Positions 13,634-24,089 of a stretch of DNA of 64,000 nucleotides are shown here, piece after piece. The DNA is from Phoronis australis. Taxonomy: Eukaryota > Phoronida > Phoronidae. The DNA is taken from positions 424,195 through 488,194 of the forward strand of contig NMRA01000239.1 of the NCBI GenBank assembly GCA_002633005.1, given 5' to 3'. How positions within the stretch are numbered: position 1 is the stretch's first letter; the number at the start of each line of letters is the position of its first letter. A program made the translations under genes and the position numbers. The notes below the pieces were generated by a model. That model worked only from the letters and a program-made list of their open reading frames with translations. It made no database searches and was not told the DNA's origin.

Positions 13634-13958
13634 AATAATGGCCGCCTTTATTTGAATAAATTATACAAATTTATTATGCAACAAATTGCAAACTGATTTC
13701 ATTAAGCTAACTGACATGATAGGTCACTTGGGTGCCTGGTACCTTAGCTATAAGCACAAAAAGAATTTGAATAAGGGCGGCCTTAATTTGAATAAATTAT
13801 GCAAATTCACGATGCATCCACCAATGAACTTGCACTTTAAAGTTTTCTGTCCCTGGAAACATGGGTGAAATTGTCAAAATAATCTGTCTGCAATGCGTGG
13901 AAAGGAAATTAAAAGCAAATATAGAATTTTGCATAATTACGGCCTTGATTTGAGTATT
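13634..13958. repeat. Diverged repeat, three spaced units
   Basis: Seen: GGCCGCCTTTATTTGAATAA (13638 on), GGCGGCCTTAATTTGAATAA (13777 on) and a shorter ACGGCCTTGATTTGAGTATT (13939 on), spaced about 139 and 160 bp, each followed by AT-rich sequence. No coding capacity. Confidence 0.5.
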
Positions 13959-14502
13959 TAAAAAATACCCAAGAGTTGCCAACAGTTACCTTTACACATA
14001 ACCCTTCATGAAACAGCAAAGAAAAAAACTTTATCTAGAAAATCCAGGCTTAGCCCCCTGGCTCCCGGACTAATTTCCTTGATCCACAAAAAGTGAATAG
14101 TTTGCGAGTAACACTTGAAAAGAATACTCAAACTCTGTTTCGTAGGAGTACGTGGCCTAGCGTTGGGTTTTGGAAACATCTGACGTATACGGGCGTATTT
14201 ATGCCCATGCGCACATGTCCTAGATGACTTTTTTCGAAAAGTGTTTGGTGCTCATAGGTGCATGCGCCAAGCTTCTCTTGAAAGCAAACGCGATCATCCT
14301 TGGTATATGTGGATGGGCGTTTATGTGGATCTAGACTCTAGAGTCCATTCTGAGTGGTTTTCAATTGGATTAATGCTATAACAAAGTCCGCCGGGCTCAG
14401 TGCCCAATCTGCTTGCCGACCACTGAGTCTAGGGGAAACCGAGTCCCCTGACAACGGTCATCGACCTGATAACACTACATTAACATAAAAGAAAATACTT
14501 AC

Positions 14503-14610
14503 AAAACATGCCTGCGTATACGGCGGTGTGTCGAACGAGGCTGATGGCGGTAATTGACATGATGCTGAGAGTACCGGCCGCGAACACCGTAAAACCATAC
14601 ATCATACAAC
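14503..14610 (-). CDS. Opsin-like GPCR, TM3 exon
   Basis: Seen: a 108-nt minus-strand exon with a CATAG acceptor at 615-611 and a GTAAGT donor from 14502. It reads GCMMYGFTVFAAG then TLSIMSITAISLVRHTAVY. Cys3.25 (rhodopsin C110) is present, followed by Tyr at the 113 position and Gly-Phe, the usual non-vertebrate-opsin pattern. The D/ERY box is V-R-H, so the acidic residue and the Tyr are lost while Arg3.50 is kept. Phase 1 entry joins ATC-G from the TM1-TM2 exon to make Ile-Gly-Cys. Phase 1 exit (T) joins AT of the TM4-TM5 exon to make Tyr. This exact phasing across three exons is strong evidence for one gene. Inference: a divergent opsin or opsin-like receptor with altered G-protein coupling. 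It is too short to have been listed by an ORF-length filter. Confidence 0.77.
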
Positions 14611-15304
14611 CTATGACAAAACAAAACATATGTCTTAGAGAATATAATACCCATGCAAATATTTAGACGAAAGGTGAAGCCTCATCTGTATGCGTTTTAT
14701 TGCAGGAGTAAAACCGTATAAAACGTCATTCATTTTATACTCATGGCGCACAACCACGAGTAAAATCACCGAGCCTTCCATCGAAATAGAAATTCCTATT
14801 TTTTGTCCGTATTTACATGTATCATGGCAAACAAAAGTTGAAAAAAACATTTCGAAAATCGATATTGGTAATTCAGATATCAAAAGTCGGATTTGAATTC
14901 ATTTCCGATTCTCCTTGTGGGCGATTTAAAAAGTTTCAGAATCATACAATGAGCCCATGCTCGCTGTCAATATAGGTGAATTTTACAGTCGACGTTGGAA
15001 AATGTGATGCTCGCTGTGTAGTGAACATTAATTTCCAAAGGTGTATTTCCAAATTACTAAACAATTATTGACTTTCACCGGCGGAGGTCAAAATGATTTT
15101 TAGATTCTAAACAGGTAACAATTACGACTACATCAGCTAATGGAGTACATGGATGGGCTTTTGATCGTATGTCTACCACGTGTCAGTCAGCTACCAGTTT
15201 TTTTACAAAACGTGGTGGAGAGATATCGGAAAAATCCAGGAAATGCTGGAAATAGACAAGGTACAATCGGCTATACTTTGGGCACAAATAACAAACCCGT
15301 TTAA

Positions 15305-15645
15305 CGCAATTTTCACCGATTACGTCCATTTTCTCCCAACATGTCCACTTTGACCCACTATCCCCATTTTTGTTTGCCAGGTCCATTTTCACCCATTAAA
15401 TCAATTTGCACTCATTAAACCGGTGCGATCAATTTATCCATTGTTAAAAATAAGACCTGTTTCCCAAAGGTGGATTAAACGGCCATCAATTTTCTTTTAA
15501 TCAAAGAGACTGACATGGACATAATCGGTCAGGGGTATTTGACCAATTTTGACCATTTTGACCCATTATATATGTCTATTTTGCTTATTAAATCCATTTT
15601 GCCTTCAAAACAACTTTCATTCGTTAAGTCGGATTTCATTCATAA
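15305..15645. repeat. Degenerate short-period repeats
   Basis: Seen: repeated GTCCATTTTC-, TTTGACCCA- and CCCATTAAAT-like words with a period of about 18-25 bp, separated by a short unrelated stretch. Low complexity. Open frames here are probably a by-product. Confidence 0.4.
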
Positions 15646-16245
15646 GTTAATTGCAAAAAATAATTTAAATGTCGCAGGGATTGATCATAACGGCTATTTA
15701 TTCCCTTTTGATGAGCTATGCTGAAGTCGGATTTGATTCATTAGCTTAGCGTTGAAAGTATTTCGTATTTTACGAAGGTAGATTAGAACGTTTCTAGCCG
15801 TTCAAAATTCACCTTGGCATAGACAACACTGTGTCTTTTTCATTCTCTTTCAAAACATGAATATTTTATCAAAATTATATTCATCTCCCTTGAAGTATAA
15901 TTGCAGTTCTAAGTCCGACATTTGTAGGAATTCATTTTACACTCGCTTATTGTCACCAACACAAGGCGTGTTCTTACACTGTTGAAATATAACGGTTTCT
16001 GAGCTTAAAATAGAGGTTTAAAAATAATTAACAGTTACTTAAATTAGCACTACAATGCAACAGGTTTGGTGTGAAGGCTACTTCCTTTTCGAAGCTCTTT
16101 TGATCTATGAGACATAATGGCGGCTAAGGCTACACACTAAAGCCAAAACCAACCAATGAAGGTAAAGATAGTCAGTTGCTGATGTCTCAGTGCAAGTATT
16201 GCGATAATGAGCATGAGTCACGTATGATGAGTTTGGCACCAATTA

Positions 16246-16344
16246 AGTCCACAACGTTCTTTTAGATAATTTGGTTTTAACCAAATTGTCTAAAAGTGCG
16301 TTGTGGACTAAATACGAAAAACAATTAAAATTGTTTTTCGTATT
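16246..16344. repeat. Two adjacent near-perfect palindromes
   Basis: Seen: palindrome 1 (about 16246-16309) has arms GTCCACAACG...TTTTAGATAATTTGGTT and the matching CCAAATTGTCTAAAAGTGCG side. Palindrome 2 (16311-16344) is AATACGAAAAACAATT and its reverse complement with almost no loop. Both could form cruciforms or strong RNA hairpins. Confidence 0.75.
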
Positions 16345-16865
16345 CAGTTACCTCTCACGGTTACATTTTACGTCATTACATACCGTCACAAAGCTAATTA
16401 GTTGAACTCACAAACTTAGAACTGGAAAAAATGAAATCAGTATGGTGATGTTTAATATGTCGGCCTAAAGAAAATTGATCATGGGCTAGACCCTATCTTC
16501 GCCAGGTTTTCGGTAGAAATACGTTCAGTGATGTTTATGTAGCTAGGAATAATGCTGTGCGGGTAAGAACATAACGTTGCCTCCCACCAAGCACCCGCCA
16601 TTGCGCCTACTTGACTAGCATCTGTTAGCGGCGTAGCTGAGTCAGCCTTGCTACCGCTCTCACCCATTTTCAACTGTGCACGATAGCCTACATGAGCATT
16701 TTTACGATGTCGACTTGCTCAAATATTGGGCTAGAATTAGCGAACACAATTATAGAAAATTGATTCACAGAAGGCTTATCTTTCAGTTGCTAACCTTAAC
16801 ATATATTTAATTAAGGCTAACAACTTATTCAGAATAACCATACTGTCCTCACATTGGGTCCTAAT

Positions 16866-17014
16866 GAGGGGAGGATCCAGGATTTTTATTTGGGGGGGGA
16901 GCCAGGATTTTACCCATCAGACATTCGCATCCCCGAACTGCCAAATGGAATCTGGGAGAGTTTTAGGGGGGGGTGGGGCATGGCCCCCTTGGCCCCACTC
17001 TATATCCGCCACTG
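16866..17014. mobile_element. MITE family C copy 1, 5-bp TSD
   Basis: Seen: a 149-bp element with ends (C)AGTGGCGGATCCAGG-like at the left (first base mutated) and TATCCGCCACTG at the right. It is flanked by an exact 5-bp repeat CTAAT (16861-16865 and 17015-17019). G-rich and C-rich halves. Related to 45529-45847 and 57921-58196. Inferred non-autonomous hAT-like element with 5-bp rather than 8-bp target duplication. Confidence 0.65.
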
Positions 17015-17160
17015 CTAATAAGAATAAGACCAAACTATAATACCTATGTACAAGTCTTGAAAAGGCGTGGGGATATAGATCCCAAACATTTTTAAGTCTG
17101 ATCTACACGCAACCTGTTGGCCACATCAGGTGACTTAATGAACAATAGTCTGAAAAGATT

Positions 17161-17237
17161 TCCGCCCCGAGCGGGACTCGAACCCGGGGCCTTCAACTAA
17201 CCGTGCAAATACTCTAGTCCACTGAGCCATCGCTACC
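17161..17237 (-). repeat. tRNA-derived SINE-like unit
   Basis: Seen on the minus strand: an A-box-like TGGCTCAGTGGACTAGAG and a canonical B box GGGTTCGAGTCCC, 30-odd bases apart, with a good T-arm (CGGG/CCCG). The 5' GTAGCGA cannot pair with the 3' CTCGGGGCGGA, so this is not a functional tRNA. Inferred SINE head or tRNA pseudogene. Confidence 0.6.
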
Positions 17238-17994
17238 ACTGGTCGATCACGGAAATCCAATCAGACTAAGCACTGGGCATCTCGCCCATAAACTCGTGAG
17301 TGCATATAAACGTTCACTAGACCACAAACAGAAATACGCGCGTGGTTCACATGTACCACGCAAGGGCATATCTCATTCGATAAAACATGATGGATTTGCT
17401 GTACTGACAGCAAAACACAGGACACAAATTTCCTGCTAATGCTTGGTCAGTATCTCTTACACCACGACAAACAAAATCAGATGTAGCTGTTATAGTGTGA
17501 GTTTCTGTGACACTAAAGGTAAATGTTTTTAACGCGTTAGGCATACGATAAGTGTATGGTAGATGTGAACCCCGAATGTTATACGTTAAAATATTAGTTA
17601 AACGATGGGACTGCCAATCTACCTCTCTAAAGAGCCTAATCTATAATGCACAGAAGTTTTTACGCTGAAATCACCCCGTAGTGTGAGAAAAATGCATCCC
17701 CACCGAAAACCAAATAGCGGAGGTTGTAAAAGGCAAAGCGACTACATCTTGTTACAGCTAGACAAGGTCAGTATAGAGACAGGAATTAAAACTGCAAAAA
17801 TGATTTCTGGTGTCATCTAGTTTCAGGAGCTATATTTGAATTTCATATAGCTATTATTTTTTGCTACACGGACCCGTTTTTGAGGGAGGGGGGGGGAGGA
17901 TCTTGTGCGATTACATGAAGCCTAAACTAAATAAAAGTATAACTTGACCTATCACACGTCATCGACTTCTCGGGGTCAATTAAGGAAAACTCCT

Positions 17995-18130
17995 GGGTAA
18001 ACTTCAGTGACATCAGATCCTCGCTAGGACCTCGCTAAAAACAAGACTTCGCACGATTACTCGAGTCTTTGCCATGTATTTTCAATAAGAGGAGGTGATT
18101 TTGGCTGGATTTTTCACGGCGCGAGACAGT
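17995..18130. repeat. MITE family A copy 2
   Basis: Seen: GGGTAAACTTCAGTGA start, then CTAGGACCTCGCTAAAAA and CAAGACTTCGCACGATTAC, matching the family A interior. The right end is eroded. Confidence 0.5.
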
Positions 18131-18651
18131 TGTTTGGCTCTAGCCATAATGTCAGGATGCGTTGCGTCTGTCGCGAAAGGTGCTAACAGGTTTAGTTACA
18201 TCATAGCTTTTCAATCAGAATAGAAATTCAGATTCAGTTTCTCCTTCTTGTTCTCAATATTAACAAAAACATTCCAAATCATGTGACTGAGGTACGCTAA
18301 ATTTTTACTGTCCGGTACACCTATGAAAATGCAAATTTCACATACCAAAATACGTTTAAGTAATTGTCTGTTGGATACTTTGTTAAAAGTTACGGGCGAG
18401 ACTGTATGTGTCGTGCACTTCGCCAGCGACAGACTATGGAGAAGGGTTATGTTTCCTTCTTTGACCTATATGGAATTGAGCGTGTCATGTGCAACTGAAC
18501 TGAAATGTACGCGTTGTGGTGAAAAAACACTTTTTGGTGTTCATCGGATATTTGCTTTGTAACACAAGAACATCTTGGAGAGGTGTTACTGAAGTTTTAA
18601 AACACCATCTTTATTATTGGCAAGAAGAAACTGACCAGATGCATTTAAAAC

Positions 18652-18744
18652 AGAGCCCAGACAAGCACTAGCAAGAGAGCCCAGACAAGCACTAGCAAGA
18701 GAGCCCAGACAAGCACTAGCAACAGAGCCCAGACAAGCACTAGC
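18652..18744. repeat. 24-bp tandem repeat, four units
   Basis: Seen: four nearly identical 24-bp units beginning AGAGCCCAGACAAGCACTAG at 18652, 18676, 18700 and 18724; units 2 and 3 are identical. A young minisatellite. Confidence 0.9.
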
Positions 18745-20439
18745 TTATGGCAAGTCCTAATTCAACAAGTAAAAAACTAAAAAAAAAGCATTTTATTACA
18801 GTGACGATGGTCATGCAAGTAACAAAAACCCTAGAGCAGTTTTGGAGACCAAAATTTGACTTAAAATCACGAAGATATCAAAATAAAAATAAGGACCAAT
18901 AATAAGCATATTTTCAGAATCCCTGTGACTGTTGAGATGAAACCTCGGAAGACACTCGACCTGTACAATTTGGCTGAGAAGTTTTCGCGGCGGCCGCATT
19001 GTGGAGCGCTCAACGGCCGCATGACTTACTTTGCTTCAGATCACGAACCCGTGACAACAGTAGGCCTAATTATCAAAATATGGAACGCGAAAGCTTGACA
19101 AAAGTATCTTTTAAACAATTTCTGACGAAAGTACCACTTCGCAACGTCTAGTACAAAGTAATTCTCTTTACAATGTGAATCTACAGAAAAATCACGAAAT
19201 TCACGCTTTTTGAAATACACACGAATGAAAAACTGTGGTAACCACAGAGTTTCTAATCTAAAGGTAAATGCGCGCATGCGCTCAAAGTCAGTTGCTTGAA
19301 ATTGCTTGAGATCAAAGGTCACATTTTCCATGTGTTGCCATACCAAAAAAAGAAGACGTGCTTCGCTTTATCGGAGATAAGTTGACAAAGTAGACGCATT
19401 TCAACACTCCGCGTTGCTCTTTAGCGCTGCAATAAATCCTCATTTAGTGCAAAGCTGTAACAAATCTGGCCGCACCTAATACAGCAGCTAGTATTGGTTG
19501 GTACAATCGTACTAATACCGGGGCTGTAATAATTTGTAGCTCATCCGACCTTTCTGAATTATTTAACTGGGTTTCCGTTAATGTAAGTACATGTAAGATA
19601 AGAGAACACTATTTTAGCGTACACGCTTTCAGCGTGAATGTACCTCTTTTTTGAGTACAGATAATCTAACGACAGTCTTTTCTAAAGGGATATCAGAAAA
19701 ATAGCATTTTGTAAAATTACATCTTTGCACGCATTTGTATTTTTTTACTGGCAGTTCAGAAAATTTTAAGTTCTTCGCTATTCAACTGCGGCAGCAATTT
19801 TGTTCGTGCATCATCAGACTGTTTTGGAATTCCATATTTAATTCTGATTATTTCGAAACATTTGATAACCCCTTGAAAAAGCGTCAATCGGCACGAATTT
19901 CAACTACATGTAGATTGATTTGCGGTCTAATTCCTTTCATGAAATTTATAACTGAAAAGAATTGAACTCGGCCATTCGTTAAAGAGAGTAGTACTTTTCT
20001 TCGATGAGTACCAGAAAACACGAAAAAAACCCGCATCATTACAAAACGTTTCAGTGAATTTTTATATGTAAAACAATCTTTCCACATCAAACCAGCATAC
20101 CCATTGACACAAATGTGGTGATTTAGATTGTAACGGCAAAACTGAACTCATTCTCTTTACTTCAGATAAGAACCGGCTGTGAGCTCTGGAGGCCAGCTAA
20201 TGGCAGACATTTCCTCAACCATACTGTTGCTCATGTGCAGTGTACTTTCATTTACTGATTCTCATATGGTTGAGAAAGGAAGTACCTTTAGGTTGGAGTC
20301 GAAGCTGATAGTCACGGCAATGGCTAGAGTGTTTACAATATCCACTCACCTTTGAAGCGTTTCACTCTCTTTCGCAGTTTTTAATGAAAGAAAAGTTTCA
20401 TAAAGTAAAGACTACAAACGTGTTTGATCATCAACTCAC

Positions 20440-20616
20440 CGATCTGCCCAAATATCCATCGGTGACTGAAGCACGAAATGGCCGACATGAGTGATATTGT
20501 TGCATGCAGTGTGTCGTCAATGGCCAGGGTTGCCACTAACATGTCAAACAGGCTCCGTTTCTTGAGACGGTAAGTGTGGCGAAAGACGAAGAAGTTCAAA
20601 GAATAGCATAGCAGGC
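20440..20616 (-). CDS. Opsin-like GPCR, exon with end of TM1 to TM2
   Basis: Seen: a 177-nt minus-strand exon with a very good acceptor (TTTTATTTTACAG, 20629-20617) and a GTGAG donor from 20439. It encodes the second half of TM1 (LLCYSLNFFVFRHTY, Asn1.50 in SLN), the basic first intracellular loop (RLKKRS), TM2 (LVATLAIDDTLHA, Asp2.50 as the second Asp) and the first extracellular loop ending HRWIFGQI. Exit phase 1 fits the TM3 exon. Entry phase is also 1, so an upstream exon with the start codon and first half of TM1 must exist at higher coordinates; I could not find it. A LINE fragment on the opposite strand begins only about 25 bp outside the acceptor. Confidence 0.75.
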
Positions 20617-20629
20617 CTGTAAAATAAAA

Positions 20630-21315
20630 CATCTTTCTGTTTGGAACCCACCAGAAATTAAAACAACAAAAACTATCCCTTTCTATCAACGGTTCTCCCA
20701 TCGAGAATGTTGACAAGTTTAAGTACTTGGGCCTTATTTTAGATCCCAATCTTAAATTTAATATGCACACAGATCATATCACAAAGAAATTATCAAAGAA
20801 AATCGGTGTACTTAAACGTCTAGGCAAATTTCTTAATGTCAGTACTCTCAAGACTCTTTACCATTCTATTATTCAGCCTCATATTGATTATTGTATACCG
20901 GTTTGGGGGGCACACTAGTGACACACTTGTCAGCAAAGTCCAAGTAATCCAAAATAGAGCCGCCAGGGCTATCCTGGGTACTAGAATTAGGGACACTAGG
21001 GTTGACGACTTGTATTCCAAGCTGGGATTTATGAAAGTAAGACAAAGAAATAAAAATCTCTCTGTCTGTTGTATGTACAGATGTATCAATGGCTTGACTC
21101 CAGCAAATCTCAGCAGTAAATTCAATAGCAGTCAGGCTGTATATTCTACACGTTCTTCTGTTGCTGGCAATGTTTCTTCTAAAAAAATTAAAACCGAGAC
21201 GGGCAAGAGATCTTTTATCTATGCAGCTGCTGTAATATGGAATTATCTTAGCCCAGAAATTAAACGGTCCAATTCAATCACTACCTTTAAAGTAAATATT
21301 AAAAAGTGGCTGTAA
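20630..21315 (+). pseudogene. 5'-truncated LINE: reverse transcriptase C-terminal region
   Basis: Seen: plus-strand reading GTHQKLKQ, then NVDKFKYLGLILDPNLKF, HIDYCIPVWG, a short gap, VIQNRAARAILGTR, CCMYRCINGLTP, and a terminal VIWNYLSPEIKRSNS ending IKKWL with a stop at 21315. Known: this order (FKYLG, YCxxVWG, QNRAAR, LP..I..) is the post-RT C-terminal portion of jockey/CR1/I-type non-LTR retrotransposons. The frame changes in a run of six Gs near 20906, so one base is in excess. The 5' end is truncated close to the opsin TM1-TM2 exon. Confidence 0.85.
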
Positions 21316-21640
21316 TTTACCTAACCTTTTATACCCTGCCTGTATTAATCATGTCATTTTTTCATTGTCGTAAATACTCTCACTGTCTAGAGTCATCTCT
21401 TAATTTATTTCATCTGTCTTAGTTAAATTTTTACCATTATTCGTCATTTAGTTAATGTCTTAATTCTCAACCTGTTTTAATTTTATCTTTGTTACGTATA
21501 TTTCATTGTTGTTTTATTACTTCATTGTATTATATTACTGTTTTTCTTGTTGAAGGCCCTCTTGGAAAGCAGTGCTATCACTGAAGAGGTCACCCTCATT
21601 TTAAATATCACAATAATAAATAAATAAATAAATAAATGGA
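21316..21640 (+). repeat. LINE 3' UTR, terminal hairpin and (AAAT)n tail
   Basis: Seen: AT-rich UTR directly after the LINE stop codon, then CTTGGAAAGCAGTG-loop-CACTGAAGAGG (hairpin with a 5-bp CAGTG/CACTG stem) and a (AAAT)n tail at 21612-21637. The simple repeat tail marks the element's 3' end. Confidence 0.75.
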
Positions 21641-21940
21641 CAAAACAATAATCTTCGAGAACAGAAACAGTTAAAAATTCGTTTATTTATTGAGACGTTT
21701 TATCGCGCTGGATTTTAAAATGTGGCTAAGGTTGTTAAATCTTCATTTGCATGGACTTGACTAAGTACATGTACGACCAACGACAGATTATGACGAGATT
21801 CTTATCATTAACAAATGTATGTCTTATGAAACGTTACAACGACGTTCAACTCTTTTGAGAGTAGACATATTTTAATTTTCATCAATGCACTTAGAATTTG
21901 ACCTGATATGAATACTGTGAATTAATTCACAGCATACCGG

Positions 21941-22072
21941 GGTAGAGTTCACTAGCTGTCTCACGGAGAGATAAATCTAGTCAGAATCCCGTGCTCTCAT
22001 TTGAAATACACGGCAATATCTCGCGTGGTCTCGCAAAGTCTTGCTTTTCTAGCGAGGTCCTGAACTCTACCC
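21941..22072. repeat. MITE family A copy 3
   Basis: Seen: GGGTAGAGTTCA at the left and TGAACTCTACCC at the right are exact inverted repeats enclosing 132 bp. The interior, read on the minus strand, matches copies 1 and 4 (CTCGCTAGAAAAGCAAGACT, then ttgcgagacc). Confidence 0.7.
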
Positions 22073-24089
22073 GGGATATTCTGCGAACAAGTCTTCCAAA
22101 TATAGGCCCGTGGGACTAAATTCGCAGCCACGATTGATCCTTTCTATGATTAATGATCTTGTTATTCTTGGAGCTCATTTATATTGCAGTAGCGGCATGA
22201 AATCTTTTTGATGAGTGATGTCGAACACGATGACCGAAATGCTAATGACAACTGCAACAAGAAGGTTGTAAAAACAGTCGATTCCAGTGTTCAGAGACAC
22301 TTATATAACTATGCCTGGGTCACTTCGAATTTTGCCCAAGAAAAATTTCACTCCGGTGTTTTTCTCGAGTTGAATTAATGTGTTGAATCTGAGAAAGCCA
22401 TAAATACCAATTTCCGATATAAAAATGTGCAAACACAAAAACTAGTCTTACAGGAATAATTGTTTCACTGTCTGTCACAATGAATGTTTCCAAAAACACT
22501 GTAAACCACGAGATATTTATTGTTGTTTAATATCAACGTTTGTAATCATACGTTGATTTTAAGACATCTGTATTGGCAACTAGAGAGACATTCGTCGGGA
22601 CATGTTTTACGATCTGTATTCCGGTTATAGACCACGTATTCCTAACATATGCCTTGCATATGTTGTCGAAAGTTAAATGGCCATTGAAGGAGTGCGTGTT
22701 TTTATTATTTTAACTACTTTTTGAGTAATTGGAAATAAATATATGAAAAAAACTTAAAAAACACAAAATCTCGAATAAATTGGGAACAGTAGGCTGCAGC
22801 AGGATACAGATAACACAATTCCTTCAGTGGTTGACGAGATCTATCGACATACCACATTCCAGAAAAATCCCTCAAAGGACCGCAGAGCTTAGAGCTCCGC
22901 GAAACAAAATATCGAAACTTTGCCGCCAGAGCTCTACTTTTGCGCCAATTTTTCCGAAAACAACCTACCAAGAAATATTAACGAGGTACACGTTGTGTGT
23001 GAATTTCATGTGGAATGAACAAAAAATGGAACTTGTAGCGTGCGTCTAAACAAAAAACAAACTTCATGATAAAGCAACTGCCGATGACCACAGCAAAGCT
23101 TGGTCAACATACGTAGACGAGTTGAGAAGAATGTCAATACCGAACGCACCATTGATGGTGCTTATATCGCAGCCAACATTATTCAAGATGGTGTCCACAT
23201 CGATGCCAGCGCAAACAGCCACAGGACAAGAACAACATAACGTCCACAGGGGCGCCGTCTAGGTCACCTCGGCCGACATCCTTCAATAACCGAAACGACA
23301 ATGACATAACCCTGAACAAAAAGCGCTTCAAACCACCCCACCCCCGCTAACAGAATGCAACTGAAAAACAGTGCTGTTGTGCGGCGTAGGCGCACGTAGG
23401 CGCAGCCAACCACCTCTTGGCATTTGAACGTAGCGCCTGCGCACCGTAAGTTACGTTCAGTGCTCAAGGTGATACGGTGGGCTTGGGCGCCTACTTACCT
23501 TTAATTTTCCCACTACAGCACTGCTGAAAAGTGGCAACGACTATGGCTACGTCGGTGAAGACTACATGTACAATGAGGATGAAAAGAACTTGAAATCTAT
23601 TATTAATTTCACATCCGTCGATCGGGTACAGTACCCATATTCTTGAAACCTGAGACGTAAGAGCAGCTAGTATGGAGTCATCACTAAGTCTTGGTTAACT
23701 GCGAACATACATGTAAATTCAAATAAACAACTTAACTAAGTGACATATTTGGAGAAATTGCATTTCACCACGTAGTGAAAGCGCTTTGAGGAGCATCACG
23801 TGGCAAAATCGAATAAAGAACTTAAAACTGAAGCAACAACGAATGCCAGAACGCCAAGGAATACGACGTCAACGCCCATGACACCAACGGCCAGCAAGAG
23901 ACCGCCAGTGACACTGGCATTGGCGACAACATCGATGATGACGTCACTTGCTCAACAACACTGGCGCCGATAAGAGCACAAAAAGACACGAATGCCGCTG
24001 ACAACGAGATCGCTGTCAGTGACATTGCCACTGCCTACTCTGCTTACTCTCTCTCAACAAGATACACGACAATCTTATAGCTGTTACAA
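22073..24089. other. No assignable gene; short coding-like frames
   Basis: Seen: nothing I can name. Two plus-strand open stretches have unusually even codon use: one at about 23130-23238 and one at about 23838-24079, rich in Asp and Thr (GIGDNIDDDVTCSTTLAP). They may be remains of the retroelement that follows. A 95-bp repeat (23410-23515) recurs at 39288-39380. Confidence 0.3.
23410..23515. repeat. 95-bp dispersed repeat, copy 1
   Basis: Seen: GTAGCGCCTGCGCACCGTAA to GGGCGCCTACTTACC, nearly identical to 39288-39380. GCGCCTRCG and its inverse occur at the two ends, suggesting a small MITE. Confidence 0.6.

Larger units (their letters stand above)
828..14502 (-). other. Intron of the opsin-like gene (13.7 kb)
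   Basis: Bounded by the TM3 donor and the TM4-TM5 acceptor, so inferred to be one intron. It contains a LINE 3' tail, MITEs near 5.3, 10.1 and 10.6 kb, a hammerhead-like motif at 10.9 kb, a THAP-like ORF at 7.9 kb and a repetitive-family pseudogene at 12.2-13.4 kb (listed separately). A G/C-rich patch lies at 9.4-9.8 kb with overlapping short ORFs on both strands that I do not recognise. In 828-3900, 3970-5320, 5480-7910 and 11.0-12.2 kb I see no gene. Confidence 0.65.
14611..20439 (-). other. Intron of the opsin-like gene (5.8 kb)
   Basis: Bounded by the TM1-TM2 donor and the TM3 acceptor. It holds degenerate short repeats at 15.3-15.65 kb, twin palindromes at 16.25 kb, a 5-bp-TSD MITE at 16.87 kb, a tRNA-like SINE at 17.2 kb, a MITE at 18.0 kb and a 24-bp tandem repeat at 18.65 kb (listed separately). 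No coding sequence is recognised elsewhere in it. Confidence 0.65.

Noticed and set aside
17161-17237. Functional tRNA gene
   Set aside because: A and B boxes are fine, but the ends cannot form an acceptor stem; called SINE-like instead.
18652-18744. CRISPR-like array
   Set aside because: Contiguous 24-bp units with no spacers; a minisatellite in a eukaryotic intron.
22190-22302. Minus-strand hydrophobic 40-codon frame (CFYNLLVAVVISISVIVF)
   Set aside because: Considered as the missing TM1 exon of the opsin-like gene, but it ends in its own stop, has no donor in the right phase and lacks an opsin motif.
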